A DNA stretch of 64,000 bases from Chelonoidis abingdonii (Eukaryota > Chordata > Testudines > Testudinidae), in contig NC_133790.1 in the NCBI RefSeq assembly GCF_003597395.2, positions 20,860,869 to 20,924,868 on the forward strand, in the 5' to 3' direction. Shown here in pieces: positions 13,506 through 23,877 of the stretch; positions within the stretch are counted from its first letter, which is position 1; each line of letters opens with the position of its first letter. The notes beneath the pieces are model-generated. The model was not told the origin of the DNA, did not search any database, and saw only the letters and a list, made by a program, of their open reading frames with translations. The translations under genes and the position numbers were made by a program.

Positions 13506-13637
13506 CTGATACCTGCCAAGAGGCGTAAGAATTAGTCCATCCTCACTCTCAATGCAGTCTGGAAGTTTCTTCTTTCCATTCTCATCCTGAGCTGCTCCAC
13601 AATTCATAATCATTTGGGTCAGCTGGGCTTCATTCAA
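13506..13637 (-). CDS. SMPD4: SMPD4 exon (LNEAQL ... LTPLGRYQ)
   Basis: This 132-bp exon of 44 residues contains [14 protein letters not shown] and [14 protein letters not shown], a well conserved SMPD4 segment. The acceptor is GACTAG and the donor GTAAGA. Confidence 0.95.
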
Positions 13638-14177
13638 CTAGTCAAAAAACAATTTCTTCATAATTAATCAGTTTTACGACCTTTTTCTGTTCCACCTATT
13701 TCCCTGTTCACCAGCTCCTGTGCAGCCCTTGAGAACCACATAGCCAATGACTGACAACAGAACAGGTACTGAAAACAACCTATTTACCAGTCTACAAAAG
13801 AAATAATTTTTAAAAAAGCGACTACATTCTTAATTGTTTTCATCAGGTGGCAAGATCTGGCAGACAGAAGTATTATTCGCTCAGTACATCCTAGTCTTCC
13901 CATAGCTGTTGCTTAGTTCTATCTTCTTCCAGCCATGTGCAAGTGAACTTGTGTAAAATCTCTTTGCTTCCTTTCAGCTTAATGAGAGAAGCAGCCATCT
14001 TCTAGTATCTTCTATTAGCTTTATCACTTTTGCATTTCTACAGCATCTTTCATTAGAAAAATCTTAAAAGTGCTTTAAAAACAGTAAGCCATAAAATGCC
14101 CCTTGTAAGTAGGAAAAATATGGGATTTTTCTAAGTGGCTGCTTATTGTGGGTGCCTAGTTTAACATGGCTTGGGAT

Positions 14178-14648
14178 CAGTATTCCCTCTAATTTTTTAT
14201 GTCCGTGTGCAGAATGAATTTTGTTTTGTGCACCAATATAGAGGTGATGTGTGACATATCACCTTCATATTGGTGCACATAACAAAATTCATGTGGTGGA
14301 GGTGGGGCCGAAGGGTTCAGAATGTGGGAGGGGGCTTGAGGCTGAGGCAGAGGGTTGGGTGTGGGGGAGGGGAAGTGAGGGCTCTGGGGTGGGGCTAAGG
14401 ATGAGGGGTTTGGGGTGTAGGAGGGTGCTTCGGGCTGGGACAGAGGGTTGGGTGCAGGGGGTGAGGGCTCTGGCTAGGGGAGAAGGCTCTGGGGTGGGTC
14501 CAGGGATGAGGGGTTTGGGGTGCAGGCTACGTCAGGGCTGCGGTGGGGAGAGAGGACACTCCCAGCTCTCTCTCACTGCAACAGCTCAGGGCCCCTGCAC
14601 GGGGCTTAATATCCAGCTGCGTGGCCACACAGCTTAGAGGGAACTTAG
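14178..14648. mobile_element. Non-autonomous hAT-type element, perfect 8-bp target duplication
   Basis: The element is flanked by CTTGGGAT on both sides (14170-14177 and 14649-14656), an exact 8-bp duplication. The left end is CAGTATTCCCTCTAA and the right end holds TTAGAGGGAAC. Near the left end two 34-bp arms (about 14214-14247 and 14259-14292) form a strong hairpin around GTGCACCAATAT. The rest is a G-rich degenerate minisatellite. It sits in the SMPD4 intron between exons 14934-15167 and 13506-13637. The perfect duplication suggests a fairly recent insertion. Confidence 0.9.
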
Positions 14649-14649
14649 C

Positions 14650-14840
14650 TTGGGATTGATATTTTCAACTGCACAGCACCCGCAACTTTAGCAATAGTCA
14701 AGAGGTTTACAGGCGCTCAGCACCCCTGGGAAAAAAATTAATTCTAAGGTGTCTCAAGATGGGCACCAAAAATTGAGGTACTCAAAATGAGTGTCCACTT
14801 TTGAAATGTTGGTGTACATGACTCGCCAATGATCACACTG
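14650..14840. repeat. Fragment of a 'CTCAGCACCC / TTTTGAAA' miniature repeat
   Basis: The phrases GCTCAGCACCCC and CCACTTTTGAAATG resemble the two halves of the palindromic element seen complete at 23709-23877. Borders are unclear and part overlaps the target duplication of the element to its left. Confidence 0.35.
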
Positions 14841-14933
14841 CAAGTAAGTGAGAAAGCTGGAAGAAGACTGCAGGAATCCTGACTCCCATTCATGCTACTT
14901 CCCAGTGACAGCACTTGGGAGGAAGTTACATAC

Positions 14934-15167
14934 TCGAAAGATCTGGCATAGGTACTCCTGTGCCTTCTCCAAATATTCATCTGTTTTCTTGATGCTGTCT
15001 TGCCCAATCTCATCTAGGTCATTTCCTGTATAGGAACCATTCATGTCAGAAGGGCTGAACCTAAACCAGGATAGGAAGGACTGACTAGCCATGGTCTCTG
15101 CAGAGTGGTCTGATATGGATTTTGCTGTTTGCTGGGCCTGGCCTATTAACTGGGCCAATCTTAATAC
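14934..15167 (-). CDS. SMPD4: SMPD4 exon ([10 protein letters not shown] ... CQIFR)
   Basis: This 234-bp phase-0 exon encodes 78 residues. Key blocks are [32 protein letters not shown] and [18 protein letters not shown], all aligning to human SMPD4. The acceptor is TTTTTCAG and the donor GTATGT. Confidence 0.97.
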
Positions 15168-15834
15168 CTGAAAAATAAAAGACAGGCAGATGACTAAATA
15201 ATGCAATCAAATAAAGTCAGTAATAAGCACCAGCATGTGAATACAAGTCTGCCTGGTGACTTGTCAGTCAGAACAGAATCAGCACATTCATTCCCTTGGC
15301 TGACATGGACTTGTGCTGGTAGTAGTCATGTGCTCCAACTCCATAGAATAAAGGAAATTACTCAGCTGGGGCATTCAGAGGAATGCAAGTGCCCCTCTGT
15401 TTCCTTTGAGATGCATCTTCCTTCAGTTCACTAGCCTGCTACTTAGGGAGAGACTCTCTCCCTCTGCTACACCATTTTTAACTGGCTTGCTGCTGGGTAT
15501 TGATTATTAACACTATGAATCAGAAATACCCACAGTCATTGTTGAGAGATGAAACAAGCACATGCCCATACCAGATTGCTCCAAAGCTGCAACTCCAGTC
15601 CACCCCACCCTTCAAGACTGGAAAGCAGTCTGTACATTTCTATTTTCACCCTTGTTATGGACCTTTCAAACAGATTCTATAACCACCACCAACTCCTGAT
15701 TCACCCCCTACTTTTAAAGGGCTTAAATTTCTCCCCCCCTTACGTGATGGAGCAGATATTCAGTATGAAGACATACCCCTCACAACAGCAATAAAGGGGC
15801 TTACACAGAGCAAGTAAGCAAGGTCATTGCTTAC

Positions 15835-16040
15835 CAAATTTCTGACTTCTGGACCAAACATCTGCTTGTACTGGGACTCCTGTCCTTCCAGGCAGTAAAC
15901 ATGACTCTTCACCTTAAATGAGGCATCTGTGATTGTTGGAGGCCATGATGACAAGAAGTTCCCACCAAGAGTGGGGGTCATGAAAATTCGGTGTTGACGG
16001 TGAGGGATAACAAGTTCTGGCTCCAGGAACAACTGCTCTC
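15835..16040 (-). CDS. SMPD4: SMPD4 exon ([17 protein letters not shown])
   Basis: This 206-bp exon starts with the last two bases of a Gly codon. It encodes [37 protein letters not shown] and MFGPEVRNL. The acceptor is ATTCTAG and the donor GTAAGC. It is among the most conserved stretches of the protein. Confidence 0.97.
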
Positions 16041-16192
16041 CTAGAATTTGGGATAAGATGATGTGGGGTGGAGAAAACCAGGTTACACCTTCCTCTGATT
16101 TGGGGATCTAGCAATATAATTTTTTAATCACTCATTGTAACAAGGTTGCGAGGTTATTTGAGGGGAGGAGAAGAAGGGCAGGGCCCTAGTTA

Positions 16193-16350
16193 TTAGTTCA
16201 AGTCCACAATCTGAGGACTTCAATAACTCAGACATAGGTTAGGGGTTTGTTACAAGAATGGGTGGGTGAGATTCTGTGGCCTGCATTGTGCAGGAGGTCA
16301 CACTAGATGATCATAATGGTCCCTTCTGACCTTAAAGTCTATGAGTCTAA
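16193..16350 (+). repeat. CR1-type 3' tail fragment
   Basis: The phrase GATTCTGTGGCCTGCATTGT, then CTAGATGATCATAATGGTCC and CTTAAAGTCTATGAGTCTA, is the familiar 3' end of reptile CR1 copies. The preceding GAGGACTTCAATAACTCAG part belongs to the same repeat or to a SINE using a CR1 tail. Confidence 0.75.
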
Positions 16351-16546
16351 GTTTTCCACTGAATATTCACTCATACAGCAGAAAGAGCTTTCACTATTAC
16401 AATGGTGCATTTAAGTCTATGTAGACATAGTACTTCTAGGCCATGATTGGTTGTTGGAAAGGATATTATGGTCCCTATACCTGCCCAGCTGAGCATGTTC
16501 CAGCACCTGAAATTTTTGTTGCACGCCTAAACCCTCTTGTGCGCCG

Positions 16547-16562
16547 CCCCCCCCCCCCCCCC
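16547..16562. repeat. 16-bp poly-C run
   Basis: Sixteen uninterrupted C bases lie in an SMPD4 intron. The exact length is prone to sequencing error. Confidence 0.9.
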
Positions 16563-17066
16563 AACACACGCCCTACTGTACCCCAGGCCTCTCAATATGC
16601 AGCTTTCAGGACACTTTGAACTGATATCTAGAACTTGGAGTGCAAGTTCTTGCTGACTTGCCATCTTGCTGAAGTCTGAGTAAATATAAAATTTCTGTAG
16701 GACATTACAAAGTTTTAATTCTGAGTTATTTAATAACCAAAACAGCACAGAACAATAAGGAGGTTGTAAAAGACAAGGAGTTTCTGTTTACTAAAAATGC
16801 CCAGCATCGTGGGTTTTTTTGTGTTAGTTAGAACAAATAGGAATGAGTGAGACTGATGAATGGAAATTAGAAAAAAAATAAGAAAAACTTGTATGAAACC
16901 AATACTGTAAATAGAAGCAAAGACATCAGGTCTCTGAACTTCAATGTCACATGAGGCAGACATCGAATCCTCCAATTCACATTTCTCCATGCTTCTGGGG
17001 CAAAAGAGTTGCCATGGGACAGAGCAGTGCAGAACACTGCAAGGAGAGAACATGGTATTCAGTTAC

Positions 17067-17230
17067 CTTTCTGGATCATTTCAGCTAGGTTGGGCTGAGC
17101 AAAGACCTTGGCTACTCGGAACACCATCAGGGCATTTTTAGCGCTGACCAAATCGGTGCGGAGAGCTCGGTTCAGAAAGCCTACAAATAGCTTGGTGTAC
17201 ATCAGTAGGTTCTCTTGAATGAAGGGAGCC
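17067..17230 (-). CDS. SMPD4: SMPD4 exon ([18 protein letters not shown])
   Basis: This 164-bp exon completes a Trp codon from the previous exon, encodes 54 residues including [20 protein letters not shown] and [14 protein letters not shown], and ends one base into a Gly codon. The acceptor is GATAG and the donor GTAACT. Confidence 0.97.
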
Positions 17231-17659
17231 CTATCAAAGTAACAATGGGTTTGTGAATGTTAATATTGTGAATATATTAAAATAAGGAATAAGTATATTC
17301 AGTCTGCCAAATAAATAATCCCACAGAATATATTTTAGACCATCAACTGGAATGATCTCATCCTTTCCATTTCTCTCACACACACAAAAATGTCCCTCGA
17401 ACATCCCTCCTTACTCAAGCGTTTTTAGGTACCAGTAACAATCTCTGACTTTGTGCTGGCAGATATCTAGTTGCATAGATGTGCAATGGAAGGACTTCAG
17501 AGGCAAGCTGAAGCCTGAAGTGTGGTTTCTATCACTGTCTCCTGCACAAGTGTCCAGGAACCAGAGAAACTTGTGCTGCCTCTTCATGAAACCCAACCTC
17601 ACCACTGAATGGATTGTGCCACTATACGCCTTAGGGAAGGAGGAGATGCCTCCAAACAG

Positions 17660-17995
17660 TTGGTCAAGTCAACACACAGTCAATTTGTGGAACTCGTTGA
17701 CAGGGGATGTTGTTGTAAAGGCCAAAACTATAACAGGGTTAAAAAAAGAATTAGATAAATTCGTGGAGGATAGTCTACAAAGCAAGATGGTCAGGGATGC
17801 AAAACCATGCTCTGGATGTCCAAGCCACTGATTGCCAGAAGCTGGGAGTGGACGACAGGGGATGGATCATTCGATGACCGCCTGTTCTGTTCATTCCCGC
17901 TGAAGCACCTGGCATTAGCCACTGTCAGAAGACAGGATACTGGGCTAGATGGACTTTTGGTCTGACCCAGCATGGCTGTTCTTATGACCCAGGAT
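17660..17995 (+). repeat. CR1 fragment: ORF2 C-terminus and 3' UTR
   Basis: The plus frame reads LWNSLTGDVVVKAKTIT and LKKELDKFVEDS, the typical end of turtle-type CR1 ORF2. After it come CTGGGCTAGATGGAC and TGACCCAGCATGGC, the standard CR1 3' UTR. It is 5'-truncated, inserted in an SMPD4 intron in the opposite orientation to the gene. Confidence 0.9.
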
Positions 17996-18538
17996 TTTGG
18001 ATGCAGCACAATGCAATGAGCAATGTAGTTTGTAACATTGGAGCCACCTGGGGGCGTTTTGCTGAACATGGGAGAGATGGTGAAGTAAAGGGAAAGACAC
18101 CAAGGAGTCCAAACAGAGGAAACAATGACCAGGGTTTATGCTTATCAATACAGCTTTAAGTCAAATAAATACTTTTACCCACGTCAGGGTGACGGATATG
18201 CTATCTTTGTTCTTCCTCAGCAGGAAGGCTAATCTGGCACCTGCTGTATGAAGAAAGCTACTTAGACTAACAAGTCAGGAGGAACTGAATGGGGTAAACT
18301 AGGAAAACAGATCTCAACCTTTTCCATTCTGTGACCCCACCTCCCGATAAAGAAAGAGGGTGCTTGGTCACAATTCCACAGTTCAGTATCCATGAACTGG
18401 ATGCTTACAAGGAACAACATTTAAAACTCTGTCCTTGAGATTTTCATATGCAAAATTCTAACAGTTAATAGATGCCATCTGCTGAAGCCAGGATTAGAGT
18501 GAGCTGCAGATTCTGCTCAGGAATAATCCTATGTTTAC

Positions 18539-18639
18539 CATTTCTCTGATACACTGCGAGGCTGAAGCTCTGCACTCTGAAGTGGTTTCTCAGGAGCATA
18601 TCTCCAGGGCTGCAAGTAGCTTAACCACATCTCCAGGAC
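18539..18639 (-). CDS. SMPD4: SMPD4 exon ([18 protein letters not shown])
   Basis: This 101-bp exon encodes [18 protein letters not shown], then a variable [15 protein letters not shown] segment, ending two bases into a Trp codon. The acceptor is CTTCAG and the donor GTAAAC. Confidence 0.97.
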
Positions 18640-19009
18640 CTGAAGCAAAACCACAACAACATAAAAATCAATTCAATTGAAGAAGGAAGATTTTGCTTGG
18701 TTTTCCTAAGTCCCGTGGACAATGACACCCACTTTCTTAATGCCAACAAAAGGCTTAAGGAATTAAAATATCTTGCAAAAGTCTCAGCCCTGAAGAGTAA
18801 GTCTTTAGTGATCATGTGCCCTTGCATCAGAGTTGAAGAGAACTAGATGCTTAGTAAAAATCCATTAACAAAATGCCTGGTTGTATTGAACAAGCAGCTC
18901 ACCCTCTACAATAACAGTCAGATGAAAGAGTGCTCAAGTGGCTGCCATGGAAAGGAAGATGCATCCACCAATCAAACTGATGTACTAGTATTGGTGTATG
19001 CAGTGTTGG

Positions 19010-19126
19010 ACCCAGGATATTAGAAACAAGGTGGATGAGATAATATCTCGTATTGACCAAACTCTGTTGGTGAGAGAGACAAGCTTTCATGCTTACACAG
19101 TGCTCTTCTTCAGGTCTAGGAAACGT
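19010..19126 (-). repeat. Dispersed reptile repeat tail (GAAGAAGAGC ... ACCAACAGAG)
   Basis: On the minus strand it reads CCTGAAGAAGAGCACTGTG, later CTTGTCTCTCTCACCAACAG and GTGGGTGAG-like sequence. This phrase is widespread in reptile genomes. It lies just downstream, in the same orientation, of the Penelope-like remnant at 19232-20500 and may be its 3' tail. Confidence 0.55.
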
Positions 19127-19132
19127 ACTTAG

Positions 19133-19231
19133 GCCAGGTCTACACTACAGAGTTAGGTCAACATAAGTCAACTTACGTCAACCTCACTCTGTAAATGTCT
19201 GCAAATTTACAGCATTGCTCCCGCCGATACT
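19133..19231 (+). mobile_element. Truncated miniature transposon (GGCCAGGTCTACACTA end)
   Basis: The left end GGCCAGGTCTACACTACAG is a recurrent terminal sequence; the matching right end occurs in a separate copy at about 59026-59041 (GTAGAGTAGACAAGGCC). Here the copy stops after about 100 bp, at the border of the Penelope-like pseudogene. The superfamily is not determined. Confidence 0.6.
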
Positions 19232-20500
19232 GACCAGTGGCAGAGTCTGGTGATGCTTTGAGTTGGTGTGTCCTGGTCTGTTGGGAGCTTGCTTCTGATG
19301 ATGAGCTTGGAGAGGTTGGGAGGGTTGTTTGAAGGCCAGGAGAGGGGGTTCAGGAAAGATTTCGTTCAGGGTGGGGTCCTCATCAAGTATGGGTTGTAGT
19401 TGTTTGATGATACCCCGTACGGGTTCCAGTGTGGGATGGTAGGAAACAACTGGGGGTGTGCGGTTGGAGGGGGGGTTATTTCTGTATTGAAACAAGTTCT
19501 CTCATGGTATTTGGGTGGCCTGTTCTATGACAGGATCTACTTCTCTGGTGAAGTGCAGTTATTTAGACAGTTTTGACCGTGTTAAGGTATACATCCTGGA
19601 CTTTCTCCTCTGAGCATATTCTGTGGTATTTGAGTGCCTGGCTGTAGATAACAGATTTCTTGGTGTGTTTGGGATGATTACTGCATCTATGAAAGTAGGT
19701 ATGGTGATCCGTGAGAAGTTGTGGTGCAAATCTATGACAGTGTGTCTGTCCAGAGGATGAAAATATCATCAATGTATCTCAGATACATTTTTAGTTTCAT
19801 AGTGCATTTGTCCAGAAATTCTTCAAGGTGGCCCATGAAGAGGCTGGCATATTGGGAAGCCATTCTAGTACCCCTGGCTGTTCTGGAAGTGTAAAATTGT
19901 TATGGGCGAGGATGAAATCAATGAGTTCAGCAATATGTTTAGGTTGGATATCTGCAGATTGTCCATTGTTTTGTAAATATCTGAAGCAGGCAGCTATGTC
20001 ATCATTGTGAAGAATGTTGGTGTACAGTGACATAACATCCCGTTGGCAAGGATGATGTTCTGAGGGAGGTTGTTAATATTGCAGAGTTTGCGGAAGAGGT
20101 TGGGTGTATCTTGAAGGAAGCTGGCCCTTTGCTTGGTGAGTGGTTTGAGGATGGTTTCTATAAGTCCCAATATTCCTTCCGTGAGAGTGCCATGGCCAGA
20201 TATGATGGGTGTGCCTGGGTTCCCTTGTTTGTGTACTTTGGGAAGCACGTAGAAAGTTTCTGAAGAGGGTTCTTGGGGGATGAGTTTGTAGAGTTTCTCT
20301 TGAAGTTGTCTGGGGAAGGATTTGATGGGTAAATTGTTTTGTGGGATCTTCTCTGAGTTCTTTATAACCGGTGGTGTCAGAGAGTTGTTGGTTGGCCACG
20401 TTAATGTAGTCATCGCACTTGAAGATTGTGTTATTATTCTGACATTTAATATCATTCACTGAAGCACCACATAGTCTAGTGAGACACATGGAGGATGGGC
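19232..20500 (-). pseudogene. Penelope-like element reverse transcriptase remnant
   Basis: Read on the minus strand, the order of motifs fits Penelope-like RTs. TFYVLPKVHKQGNPGTPIIS is followed by the GTLTEGILGLIETILKPL block. Motif A, DVMSLYTNI, lies at about 20042-20016. LIDFILAHNNF follows, then motif C, LRYIDDIFIL, with the catalytic Y-I-D-D at 19776-19765. The segment NLFQYRNNPPSNRTPPVVSY is the conserved post-RT part. At least one frameshift precedes motif A, and stops break the rest. No GIY-YIG endonuclease domain follows; the copy is cut off near 19232. It sits inside an SMPD4 intron in sense orientation. Confidence 0.9.
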
Positions 20501-20569
20501 TGAATAGAATTTTGTATTAATGCTTTTTCAGTCCTTCTTCTCATGCAAGAAACTACTAGGCAACAGGAG

Positions 20570-20632
20570 GTGAAATCTTGGCCCCACTGAAGTCCGTGAC
20601 AACTTTGACTTCAGTTGAATTAAGATTTCACC
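20570..20632. repeat. Small palindromic repeat (GTGAAATCTTGGCCCCACTGAAG)
   Basis: TGAAATCTTGGCCCCACTGA at the left and TCAGTTGAATTAAGATTTCA at the right are approximate inverse complements. Similar units occur at 34006-34079 and 47936-48003, each with 'CCACTGAAGTC' or 'CCATTGAAGT' phrases. Confidence 0.6.
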
Positions 20633-21145
20633 CCAAGAAGATTCCCAATGGTCTATTCTGTCCTATCTCTGCCAAACATGGCAACATAACTAACCCAGCC
20701 ATCTCATTTCCCTGAAATAGGAGGAATGTATATTTAAAACATCTTGATATAAGAAATTAAAGCCATACTTCTTCTCCTAGTCTGGTTAGTTACAACAAGA
20801 TTAGAGTGTATTATTAGATAGGCCAAATTTATCCATAAACATACAGGTTCTCTGTAGTAAGAATAGCTTGTTCTCAACTTGTAGTCATTTCCATAAAGGG
20901 AAAGAGAAATGAACTACCGCAACCTAGTTTCACCAGTATCTAAAAATTCCCCTTCCCATACCTTTACTACACGTCATTTCTAACTCTAGTCTTAAGTGTT
21001 TATTTCCCTCCTCCTGAGGAAAAAAAAATCATGAACAGTGAACAGTTCTACAAAAACAGTAGTTTTACCACTGCATCTGGCCCAGTGTTTTATTAACTAA
21101 CTCTGATTTTGTATGAACTCAGCAGAAATAAAGGTTGGTACATAC

Positions 21146-21236
21146 AGCTCTGAAAGAGGCATCCAGAGGCCAGTGACCAAAGCAATGCTGCAGGAAGATA
21201 TAGAGCTTCTGCTGGACAAACCGAGGAATCACAACT
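21146..21236 (-). CDS. SMPD4: SMPD4 exon ([19 protein letters not shown])
   Basis: This 91-bp exon completes an Arg codon and encodes [19 protein letters not shown] then PLDASFRA. It is virtually identical to mammalian SMPD4. The acceptor is TTGCAG and the donor GTATGT. Confidence 0.98.
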
Positions 21237-21886
21237 CTGCAATGAGATTCAGACACAAAGACACATGTATAAACAAATAATAGATGATAAAGTACTATCT
21301 CAAACATTTAATACAGAAGTAACAAGTTTTGATAGGTTCTTTCTCAACTGAAGGAGGAGCCGATGATTTGAATATGTCTGAAAAGTTCTAATAGTGATGC
21401 GCACAACTTGCTATTCCAGGGCCAAATGCAACCCAAGTGCCTCTAAGAAGCCTGCCCAGTGTTCTCAGCTGGAATTTCTCTCTGGTGCAGTTTCAGTAAC
21501 ACAACTTTTCTTCCACCCAATACTGATCTGCACATGTCTTTTTCAGAGATACATACAGAAGTTATTTTTGCACCAGTCTGACTGCTCTTCTAAACTGGCT
21601 TCAACTTCCCTCTGTTCTCAGAACAAACACTAGCACCTTTAAAGCAGTTTGATCCCCTCCCCCTTTTTTAAAAAAGCTGAAGCATTTTCCATTGTGGATT
21701 GGGAGCAACTACTTCCTTCTTCCCTATTCTGATCTGGACTCCAGCCCAAAGTGCATGAGGAGTGTAAAAGTGGGCTCTCTCATCCTCCTCATAATGCAAT
21801 TTCAAGCTCTCAACAAAAGCAAAATTGCCAAGGTATGTATTAATTAGTGCTTTGCATGCTCGAAAGGCAGTCTGACATATACCTAC

Positions 21887-22032
21887 CTCTTGAATTCCTC
21901 CAATGGGCTGGCTGTATGGGAATGGGCTGAGGGTGAGAGAGGCTCTGGTTTCAGACTGTTGGCAAAAGCATGCAGATGCTTCACAAGAAGTCTTATCACT
22001 AACACATGCTCTTCTGTGGGTTTAAATGACTC
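21887..22032 (-). CDS. SMPD4: SMPD4 exon ([20 protein letters not shown])
   Basis: This 146-bp exon encodes 48 residues, [37 protein letters not shown] and SPLEEFK, ending two bases into an Arg codon. The acceptor is AATCTAG and the donor GTAGGT. Confidence 0.97.
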
Positions 22033-22250
22033 CTAGATTTAAAGCAATAGGCAGAAAGATAAGTTTTGCTTGTTAAACCTCTATGAGGGAGCTTAGCACA
22101 AAGATATTTTCACATCAGACATTTAAACAGAACAGGAGTGTCCCTACCTGTTTAGTTCTGCATCACCCAATTTGAACAAATTATCTCCCCAAGTGAACAA
22201 GTTGCATCACAGCTCTGCCTTCAACAGCTCACTAACAAATTTTCCACTCC

Positions 22251-22340
22251 ATGCATCTGATGACCTGGGTTTTAGCCCATGAAAGCTTATGCCCACATAA
22301 ATTTGTTAGTCTCTAAGGTGCCACAAGGACTCCCCGTTGT
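22251..22340 (+). repeat. Dispersed reptile repeat (CATCTGATGA ... AAGGTGCCACAAG)
   Basis: GCATCTGATGACCTGGG, CCCATGAAAGCTTATGC and TTTGTTAGTCTCTAAGGTGC are phrases of a very common dispersed repeat, also present on the minus strand at 61870-62008. Confidence 0.75.
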
Positions 22341-23708
22341 CTTAACAAATACCTGTGAGGCTTCTTTTAGTCAGTGTGATTACAGGAGAAAGGGGTTTAT
22401 AGTCTTTTTGTTTCAAGTTATAGTAACCCCCTAGAGAGTAGTAACAGAACATCACTAAGATTTACTTTAATTTACCCTCTCTCAGGAAAAAATAAGAATA
22501 TCCATTCTTTTATTTATTTTTTATTATTAATTATTATTATTATTGTTATTATTATAAAAGTGTCTGCTGTCGGTAACACAACAGAACCATTATTATGCTC
22601 TCAGCTCACTTTCTACTAAGCCTTCCTTCTTATGTGGGTGTTCTTCTGCCTCCTAAAAAACTCTTAAAAAAGTTATGGCAAGAGTATTATTTGCTTCTGT
22701 TGCTCATGCCCTGAATGATCCTGTTGCACTTAACATTAGTATAAGTTTTTTAGGGGGTGGGGGTGTCATTCAATCTTTTTACTGGAAGTGTGGTAGATGG
22801 GAAGATCTTTTTCACACAAGGAACACGGAGGAGTGAGAGTGGGCCAGTTTGGTACTGCTACCAGAAGAGTGAGCATATGGAGGAATGGGGAGATACTATA
22901 GGAAGAGAAAAAGGGAGTCAGGTCTCAGTGCACTCCTTCCCCACTACTGCAGAGCCCAAGAGCACACACCAGCCCTACTGGTGTTCTAGCCTGCCTTGGA
23001 AACAGTAAACTTATCTCAATCCACCACGGAGGACTGTTTCTGGGAGATCAGGGATAGCCAAACACAAGTACCGCAGCAACAAAAACAAGCGTGATGGAGG
23101 GTCGCACTGGGCTGCATGTGTTAGAAGCAGCTGTGAAAGGAGATTCTTGGATGCCATAATGAAGCCGCATTCAGGTGAAACTTCAGAGCTGCATAGTTTG
23201 GCTACTTGGGACAGGTTGTTTTGGTTTTTTAGGAAACTACTACTTATCTTTTCAATGTGTTTAACTGTGTGTGAGCAATTCAGGACAATTCTTGGTGCTA
23301 TGATGACACTTTAAAGCCCTTCCTACTTGCAATGGCTGTGGGGAAGCAGCTAATAGTTTTCATATGCTTCAACAGTTCTGAAAATTTTCTTAATACTTTT
23401 ATACAGCTAGGGTCTCCCTGGGAAAAGACTCAGCTCCTGACTGATGGCAGGCAATGATGGGCCTCTGACTACAGCAGTGAAGTTGGATGGATCTATGCCT
23501 TCTCTAAGGGAGGGAAGGCCCTATTACCAGGATTAATGAAGACTCCATTTGTATTCCTACCAGTGTCCATAACCAGTGGAAGTGAGGCTACCAAAGGGGT
23601 CACATCAGTTGATAGGTGGCTGCGAGTCAGTTACTCTACAGAAAGTCTGAAGGAGAAAATACCTAACAAAGACATCTTAGGTAGGGTCTTTCTGGTGCTA
23701 TGAATTTA
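22341..23708. other. SMPD4 intron; AT microsatellite, otherwise unassigned
   Basis: An AT-rich simple repeat of TTATT and ATT units lies at about 22505-22558. No exon or transposon end was recognised in the rest. The open frame at 22757-23008 has no recognised relative. Confidence 0.5.
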
Positions 23709-23877
23709 GGCCAAGATTTTCAAAAGTGGCTAGTGATTTTGGAGTGCCCACCTTAAGACCTTTAGAGGGTCTGATTTTCACAAATTGCTGAGCACCCACC
23801 TTCTGAAAATTCAGGCCCCTTTAAGGAACCTCAAACTGGGCACCCAAAATCACTAGTCACTTTTGAAAATCTTGGCC
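23709..23877. mobile_element. Palindromic miniature element (GGCCAAGATTTTCAAAAGTG)
   Basis: The first about 40 bp (GGCCAAGATTTTCAAAAGTGG, then CTAGTGATTTTGG) are the reverse complement of the last about 40 bp (CCAAAATCACTAGTCACTTT to ATCTTGGCC). The 169-bp unit could fold into one long hairpin. It has no coding capacity. Confidence 0.85.

Noticed and set aside
18899..19090. Frame with SHQQSLVN and LVSNILGPT
   Set aside because: It is a frequent chance translation of a dispersed reptile repeat, not a host protein.
22505..22560. Possible AT-rich replication or matrix element
   Set aside because: A simple ATT microsatellite is enough to explain it.
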